From the NCBI GenBank assembly GCA_018260565.1, contig JAGLAZ010000004.1, positions 1-64,000 of the forward strand: a stretch of DNA of 64,000 nt, written 5' to 3'. The DNA is from Flavobacteriaceae bacterium (lineage in GTDB: Bacteria; Bacteroidota; Bacteroidia; Flavobacteriales; Weeksellaceae). A model generated the notes under the pieces. That model had not been told where the DNA came from and did not search any database. It saw only the letters and a list, made by a program, of their open reading frames with translations. Position numbers and translations under genes: made by a program. Shown here piece by piece: positions 58,316 to 64,000 of the stretch; the first letter of the stretch is position 1; each line of letters begins with the position of its first letter.

Positions 58316-59011
58316 ATGAAAAATTTAATTGGAGCACTATTCCTTTTGCTTAGCATGAGCCTTTTTGGGCAAAAAAACTTTTTAGACCAGCCATATATTG
58401 AGACCTCAGGTTCTACCGATACTTTAGTAGTACCCGATAAAATTTATATGGAAATAAATCTTCGTGAAATAGATTCCAAAAATAAAAAATCTGTAGAAGA
58501 ACAAGAGCGAATTTTAGAAGCTACATTAAAAAAATTAGGAATAAATACACAAAAAGACTTACAGCTACAAGATGCAGGATCTAATTTTAAAAAATATTTT
58601 TTAAATGGTCAGCAAGTAGTTAAAAATAAGGTTTACCAGTTAACAGTTAACTCAGCAGTTTTAGCAGGACGGGTTTTAGCGAATCTAGAAGCTGAAGATA
58701 TTGCTAATGTAAATATCACAAAATCTGAATATACAAAATCTGATGAAATGCTTTTAGAACTAAAAGGTATTGCTATGCGTAAAGCAAAAAGAAATGCCGA
58801 AAGGTTAGCTGCAAGTATTGGGCAAAAATCCGGAAAAGCATTATTAATTACTGATTCTTATAATTCTTATCCTATAGAATATGCAAGACCAACTTCTTAT
58901 ATGGTAAAAACACAATCATTGGAGGATAGTGCAGGAAATATGCCTATTCAAACCGAATTCAAAAACATTAAATTAGAATCTCGAGTAGAAGTAAAATTTG
59001 CAATTGAGTAA
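58316..59011 (+). CDS. SIMPL (DUF541) domain exported protein
   Basis: A 231-residue protein with a signal peptide (MKNLIGALFLLLSMSLFGQ) and a SIMPL/DUF541 domain over the rest. Motifs such as YIETSGSTDTLVVPDKIYMEI and AMRKAKRNAERLAASIGQ fit the family. Relatives are periplasmic, often with oxidative-stress phenotypes. A strong terminator follows at 59032-59061, so it is a single gene. Confidence 0.87.
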   Translation: MKNLIGALFLLLSMSLFGQKNFLDQPYIETSGSTDTLVVPDKIYMEINLREIDSKNKKSVEEQERILEATLKKLGINTQKDLQLQDAGSNFKKYFLNGQQVVKNKVYQLTVNSAVLAGRVLANLEAEDIANVNITKSEYTKSDEMLLELKGIAMRKAKRNAERLAASIGQKSGKALLITDSYNSYPIEYARPTSYMVKTQSLEDSAGNMPIQTEFKNIKLESRVEVKFAIE

Positions 59012-59031
59012 AAACAGTTTTCAATTATACT

Positions 59032-59061
59032 AATGCAGGCAATTAAAGCCTGCATTTTTTG
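59032..59061 (+). terminator. Terminator of the SIMPL gene
   Basis: A 9-bp stem AATGCAGGC (59032-59040)/GCCTGCATT (59048-59056) with a 7-nt loop is followed by a T-run to 59060. Confidence 0.88.
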
Positions 59062-59099
59062 TGTAAAAAATTGTACATTTCTACTCAATTTTAAAAAAA

Positions 59100-60248
59100 A
59101 TGGCTTCAAATACCAAAGAACGATTTTATTCCTTAGACGTATTTCGAGGAATGACGGTTGCCCTCATGATTTTAGTAAATAATCCTGGAACTTGGGATGC
59201 CATATATACACCTTTGGAGCATGCCAAATGGAATGGGTGTACTGCTGCAGATTTAGTTTTTCCATTTTTTTTGTTTGCAGTAGGTAATGCAATGGCATTT
59301 GTGATTCCTGCAATGGAAAAAGCTGGAACCGCTTTTTTTCTCCGAAAAATTCTTAAACGCTTTTGTATCATATTTTTGATTGGTCTCACATTAAATTGGC
59401 TACCTTTTTTCAAATGGGAAGACGATCATTTAATTTTTATGAAGTGGGAAAATGTGCGTATCATGGGTGTGCTTCAGCGAATTGCAATTGCCAATTTATT
59501 TGCTGCTCTTCTAATTTACTTTTTAAAAATACGGTGGGCTGCTATAATTAGTGTCCTTATTCTTATCATTTATTCTGGAATTACCATTTATTTTCATGCT
59601 CACATACCGGAAAACAGATTCGGAGCCGCGGTAGATGCAGCCATTTTAGGAGAAAGCCATATGTATAAAGGTCTGGGTTACGCTTTTGATCCGGAAGGTT
59701 TAGTTACTGGTATAACTCCAATCGTACAAATAGTATTTGGCTATGTGGCCGGCTGGTATATTAGAAAAATGGGCAAAAATATGCGAATGATTTCAGGATT
59801 ATGGATTGCCGGTATCGCAGCAATGGTTTTAGGTTATGCATGGAATCTTTTTTCCCCAATGAGTAAAAATATTTGGAGCAGCAGCTATGTTGTATTTACT
59901 ACTGGTTTTGCCATGGTAATCATTGGGCTACTGGTATATTTAATAGAAATTCTTGGTATTAAAGGCTTCCTTGCGAAGTTTTTTGATACGTTTGGGAAAA
60001 ATCCCTTGTTTATTTTTGTGTTAAGCGGGTTTTTACCGAGAGTTTTACGCTTATTCAGGATAGAGGGCGGTATAGAAGATGGGAAAATGAAATATTATAC
60101 CCCTTTCGAAGCACTATACCATCATTTCATTCAGCCCCTGTTTGTTGATGAAAGGAATGCATCACTATTATATGCGGTTTTATTTATACTCTTTATGTGG
60201 GCTATCGCATGGTGGATGGATAAAAAGAAAATTTATGTGAAAGTTTAA
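59100..60248 (+). CDS. NagX/HGSNAT-like acyltransferase, membrane
   Basis: A 382-residue membrane protein with about ten helices, of the DUF5009/heparan-alpha-glucosaminide N-acetyltransferase family. RFYSLDVFRGMTVALMILVNNPG (about 8-30) and WNGCTAADLVFPFFLFAVGNAM (about 41-62) are diagnostic. These enzymes transfer acetyl across a membrane to an amino sugar. The substrate here is probably a cell-wall or glycan sugar, but unproven. It starts 39 bases past the SIMPL terminator. Confidence 0.88.
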   Translation: MASNTKERFYSLDVFRGMTVALMILVNNPGTWDAIYTPLEHAKWNGCTAADLVFPFFLFAVGNAMAFVIPAMEKAGTAFFLRKILKRFCIIFLIGLTLNWLPFFKWEDDHLIFMKWENVRIMGVLQRIAIANLFAALLIYFLKIRWAAIISVLILIIYSGITIYFHAHIPENRFGAAVDAAILGESHMYKGLGYAFDPEGLVTGITPIVQIVFGYVAGWYIRKMGKNMRMISGLWIAGIAAMVLGYAWNLFSPMSKNIWSSSYVVFTTGFAMVIIGLLVYLIEILGIKGFLAKFFDTFGKNPLFIFVLSGFLPRVLRLFRIEGGIEDGKMKYYTPFEALYHHFIQPLFVDERNASLLYAVLFILFMWAIAWWMDKKKIYVKV

Positions 60249-60327
60249 ATTTATGGCCGTACTATTAATCATCCTTGAAATTTTCAACATTTGATGTTAC
60301 TAATATGATTATAATTGGATCATTCTA

Positions 60328-60477
60328 AAGAGCCCCGGGCTGAGCGTATATCCTGTGGAACGATGCAGGCATTAGCGGCAGCAAAGGAAAAGAGCGACCA
60401 ACGGAAGCTTCTTTTCCAAGACTGCAAGCTGCCTGTCCCGTTCCACAGATAGTAGCGGAGCACGGAGAAGGCTCCCA
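60328..60477 (+). ncRNA. ssrS: 6S RNA-like regulatory RNA
   Basis: This GC-rich island folds into one long rod with a central bubble. The closing stem is GAGCC (60330-60334)/GGCTC (60470-60474). Above the bubble: CTGTGGAACG (60353-60362)/CGTTCCACAG (60439-60448) perfect, GCAGGCA (60365-60371)/TGCCTGT (60430-60436), and GGAAAAGA (60386-60393)/TCTTTTCC (60410-60417). The bubble edges CTGAGCGTATATC and AGCGGAGCACGGAGA resemble the matching segments of E. coli 6S RNA, which sets the strand. 6S RNA binds housekeeping RNA polymerase in stationary phase. The 6S-Flavo Rfam type is likely. The rest of the interval 60249-60609 shows no gene. Confidence 0.65.
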
Positions 60478-60553
60478 TTTATAAGACAATGGTAATAGTT
60501 AAACTTTAGTCAAGAAATTACATCATTTCATATGCTTATTCATTACTATTTTT

Positions 60554-60597
60554 AAATAAAAAATCCGCCTAGTTCTTCATAATAGGCGGATTTTTTC
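60554..60597. terminator. Bidirectional terminator between the 6S-like RNA and gltA
   Basis: A 12-bp stem AAAATCCGCCTA (60560-60571)/TAGGCGGATTTT (60583-60594), 11-nt loop, with T-runs on both strands. It ends gltA and may end read-through from the 6S side. Confidence 0.85.
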
Positions 60598-60609
60598 TCA
60601 ATATATATC

Positions 60610-61899
60610 TTATCTAGAACCGATATGTGTATATTCTCTATTGGCGACTCCTTGGTATACTTGTCTTGGTCTTCCAATAGGATCACCTTTCAGACGCATT
60701 TCTTTCCACTGAGAAATCCATCCTGGAAGGCGTCCTAAAGCGAACATTACAGTGAACATTTCAGTAGGAATTCCTAATGCACGGTAGATAATCCCGGAAT
60801 AGAAATCAACATTCGGGTACAATTTTTTGCTTACGAAATAATCATCCTCTAATGCTACTCGTTCTAGTTGCATAGCGATATCTAGCGCTTTATCATTAAT
60901 ACCCAACTGGTTTAAGATATCGTCCGCTGCTTTTTTGATAATTTTTGCACGAGGGTCGAAGTTTTTATACACTCTATGACCAAAGCCCATTAATCTGAAG
61001 TTATCTTCTTTGTTTTTGGCCTTCTCTACATATTTAGCAACATCCCCACCATCTTGTTCTATCAATTCTAGCATTTCTATAACGGCCTGATTTGCACCGC
61101 CATGAAGTGGTCCCCAAAGAGCAGAAACACCTGCAGAAATAGAAGCAAATAGGCCAGTATGAGCCGAACCTACCATTCTTACTGTGGATGTGGAGCAATT
61201 TTGCTCATGGTCTGCGTGAAGGATTAATAATTTATCTAAAGCTCCAACTACCACTGGATCTATCTCAAAATCTTCATTTGGCATACGAAATGCCATACGG
61301 TAGAAATTTTCTACATAATTAAGATTATTATCACCATGGTTTATAGATAGCCCTTTGGTCTTTCTATAAGTCCAAGCACAAAGGTGTGAGAATTTTGCCA
61401 ACATTAAAACACTCGCTTCATCCAATTCTTCAGGAGAATTTACATCTACTGCTTTTGGGTTAAAGGCAGTTAGTGCAGATGTTAAAGATGATAAAACACC
61501 CATTGGATGGGCATTTCTAGGAAAAACATCAAGAAGTTTTTTCATTTCCTCAGCAAGGAAATTGTATTTTTTAAGCCCTGTTTCAAAGCCAGTTAATTGT
61601 GTTTGGTCTGGTAGATTACCATTTAATAGAAGGTACATTACCTCAGTAAAATTGGAGTGTTCTGCAAGCTGTTCTATAGGATAACCTCTGTAAGATAACT
61701 CTCCTGCATCACCGTCTAGGTAAGTGATTTCTGATATGGTTGCACCAGTATTTTTATAACCTAAATCTAAGGTAATCAAGCCAGTCTGGTCCCGAAGTTT
61801 AGAAATATCAATACCTCTGTCTCCCATAGTAGAATCTACGATAGGGTATTCAAAGGTTTTGTCACCGTATTGAAGGCTTACTTTATTAATTTCTGACAT
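60610..61899 (-). CDS. gltA: Citrate synthase
   Basis: A 429-residue type I citrate synthase that starts the TCA cycle. Catalytic residues fit HADHEQNCSTSTVR (about 228-241), the FGHRVYK segment (GFGHRVYKNFDPRA), and an Asp in NVDFYSGIIYRAL. The N-terminal beta-strand domain (LITLDLGYKNTGATISEITY, DGDAGELSYRGYPIEQLAE) marks the NADH-sensitive hexameric type. It follows enolase by 94 bases on the same strand; a shared transcript is possible as no terminator lies between. Confidence 0.96.
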   Translation of the reverse strand: MSEINKVSLQYGDKTFEYPIVDSTMGDRGIDISKLRDQTGLITLDLGYKNTGATISEITYLDGDAGELSYRGYPIEQLAEHSNFTEVMYLLLNGNLPDQTQLTGFETGLKKYNFLAEEMKKLLDVFPRNAHPMGVLSSLTSALTAFNPKAVDVNSPEELDEASVLMLAKFSHLCAWTYRKTKGLSINHGDNNLNYVENFYRMAFRMPNEDFEIDPVVVGALDKLLILHADHEQNCSTSTVRMVGSAHTGLFASISAGVSALWGPLHGGANQAVIEMLELIEQDGGDVAKYVEKAKNKEDNFRLMGFGHRVYKNFDPRAKIIKKAADDILNQLGINDKALDIAMQLERVALEDDYFVSKKLYPNVDFYSGIIYRALGIPTEMFTVMFALGRLPGWISQWKEMRLKGDPIGRPRQVYQGVANREYTHIGSR

Positions 61900-61993
61900 T
61901 CTTTTTTTTGTTAAAAATAAGGTTTTGGTTTAAATTATACAAGGTAGGTAAGATTAAGATAGATATTATAAATTATATTCTTCTATCTGATAA

Positions 61994-63334
<1,341 letters not shown>

Positions 63335-63407
63335 TTAGTTGCTTGATTTTTAACTAATTTATCTATTTTGACTTGTATATCTCTATTTTTGCACTTAAAT
63401 ATTTATA

Positions 63408-64000
63408 ATGACTCAAAACGGCAAAATAGAACTCATGTGTCCTGCGGGAGATTTTACTTCCTTGCAAGCAGCTTTGGATAATGGCGCCGACTCAGTATAT
63501 TTTGGCGTAGAACAGCTGAATATGAGGGCGCGTGCTTCCCTTAATTTTACCCTTGAAGATTTACCCGAAATAGCCAGACGATGTGAGGAAAAAGGTGTGC
63601 GTACCTATCTTACCCTCAATACTATTATATATGACCATGATCTTAGCATTATTAAAATTTTATTAGATAAAGCAAAAGCAGCCAATCTTACTGCCGTGAT
63701 AGCTATGGATCAGGCTGTAATAGCTTATGCAAGACAGATAGGGATGGAAATTCATATATCTACTCAAATTAACATCACCAACATAGAGACGGTAAAATTC
63801 TACGCTATGTTTGCAGACACCATGGTAATGAGCAGAGAACTTTCCCTTTCTCAAATAAAAAAAATTACGGATCAAATTCAAAAAGAGCAAGTAAGAGGAC
63901 CTAATGGCAATTTAGTAGAGATTGAAATTTTCGGGCATGGTGCATTATGCATGGCTGTTAGCGGAAAATGTTATCTCAGTTTGCATTCTCAAAATTCTTC
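63408..64000 (+). CDS. Peptidase U32 family protein (5' part only)
   Basis: The first 197 codons of a U32-family protein; the window ends before the stop. MCPAGDFTSLQAALDNGADSVYFG and the MALNIS-type segment (YFGVEQLNMRARA) open the family, and GHGALCMAVSGKCYLS supplies Cys residues near the cut. Members such as RlhA and TrhP hydroxylate or modify rRNA/tRNA, while others were named collagenases, so peptidase activity should not be assumed. A -7 box TATTTTTG (63384-63391) precedes the ATG by 16 nt. It is divergent from eno. Confidence 0.93.
   Translation, partial: MTQNGKIELMCPAGDFTSLQAALDNGADSVYFGVEQLNMRARASLNFTLEDLPEIARRCEEKGVRTYLTLNTIIYDHDLSIIKILLDKAKAANLTAVIAMDQAVIAYARQIGMEIHISTQINITNIETVKFYAMFADTMVMSRELSLSQIKKITDQIQKEQVRGPNGNLVEIEIFGHGALCMAVSGKCYLSLHSQNS

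Overview
This window is chromosomal DNA from a low-GC (by eye roughly one third G+C) member of the Bacteroidota, most likely order Flavobacteriales and a Weeksellaceae/Flavobacteriaceae-type genome. The evidence is the gene content: a T9SS C-terminal sorting domain, a PorP/SprF-type outer-membrane protein, a TonB receptor with a carboxypeptidase-like N-terminal domain, the DUF3822-rsmD pair, DUF3109, DUF4230 and CtlX. Promoters also fit the Bacteroidota form (TTG, 17-21 nt spacer, TAnnTTTG), and Shine-Dalgarno sequences are essentially absent. Nearly everything is core housekeeping. I see no CRISPR array, no insertion sequence, no prophage, no rRNA and no complete tRNA.

Layout. 1-6.3 kb: a GC-richer structured block at the left edge, a secreted T9SS protein, an unannotated 58-codon gene with its own terminator, asnS, rpoN (sigma-54), an ECF sigma factor with an overlapping membrane protein, and rnpB (RNase P RNA). 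6.3-14.6 kb: a DUF1573 protein divergent from valS, a PfkB sugar kinase/membrane protein/M3 peptidase operon, and panD with a YbhN-like flippase. 14.8-31 kb: HU, pdxH, YqgE, a degenerate class-IV aminotransferase, an MsbA-type ABC exporter with truA, a phosphodiesterase/Smr/DUF3822/rsmD run, murI, hemW, a PorP/SprF protein, a RluA-type pseudouridine synthase with a kinase-less PASTA protein, ddl-coaD-TRIC channel, and dihydrofolate reductase. 31-39.8 kb: LemA plus two TPM-domain proteins, a gene-poor gap, a lipoprotein M3 peptidase, two DUF2382 stress proteins, DUF3109 and trigger factor. 39.9-45.2 kb: an ABC-F ATPase, a small Cys/His membrane protein, a TonB receptor and a lipoprotein. 45.2-48.8 kb: a tightly overlapping queD-lpxH-LuxE-like-nuclease-like-DUF4230 operon. 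48.9-64 kb: der, an OsmC-nadD-DUF3817-ComF operon, a GNAT/polysaccharide-deacetylase pair, YebC, CtlX, CutC, a second guanidino-modifying enzyme, a SIMPL protein, an NagX-like acyltransferase, a 6S-like RNA, citrate synthase, enolase and the start of a U32 peptidase.

How it works together. Several loci serve the envelope: murI, ddl, PASTA, lpxH, MsbA-like exporter, TonB/PorP. Others are translation and RNA maintenance: asnS, valS, truA, rsmD, RluA-family, der, rnpB, 6S, trigger factor, ABC-F. The remainder are cofactor synthesis: panD/coaD (pantothenate/CoA), pdxH, nadD, queD, folA, hemW. The most unusual features are the probable PLP-lysine-less class-IV aminotransferase homologue, the LuxE-like acyl-protein synthetase co-translated with a PD-(D/E)XK-like protein and lpxH, the metal-suspect TonB cassette, hemW starting inside the U-tract of the preceding terminator, several promoters that leave almost no 5' leader, and the unassigned structured block and small gene near the left edge. 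I found no convincing new multi-gene defence or mobile system here.
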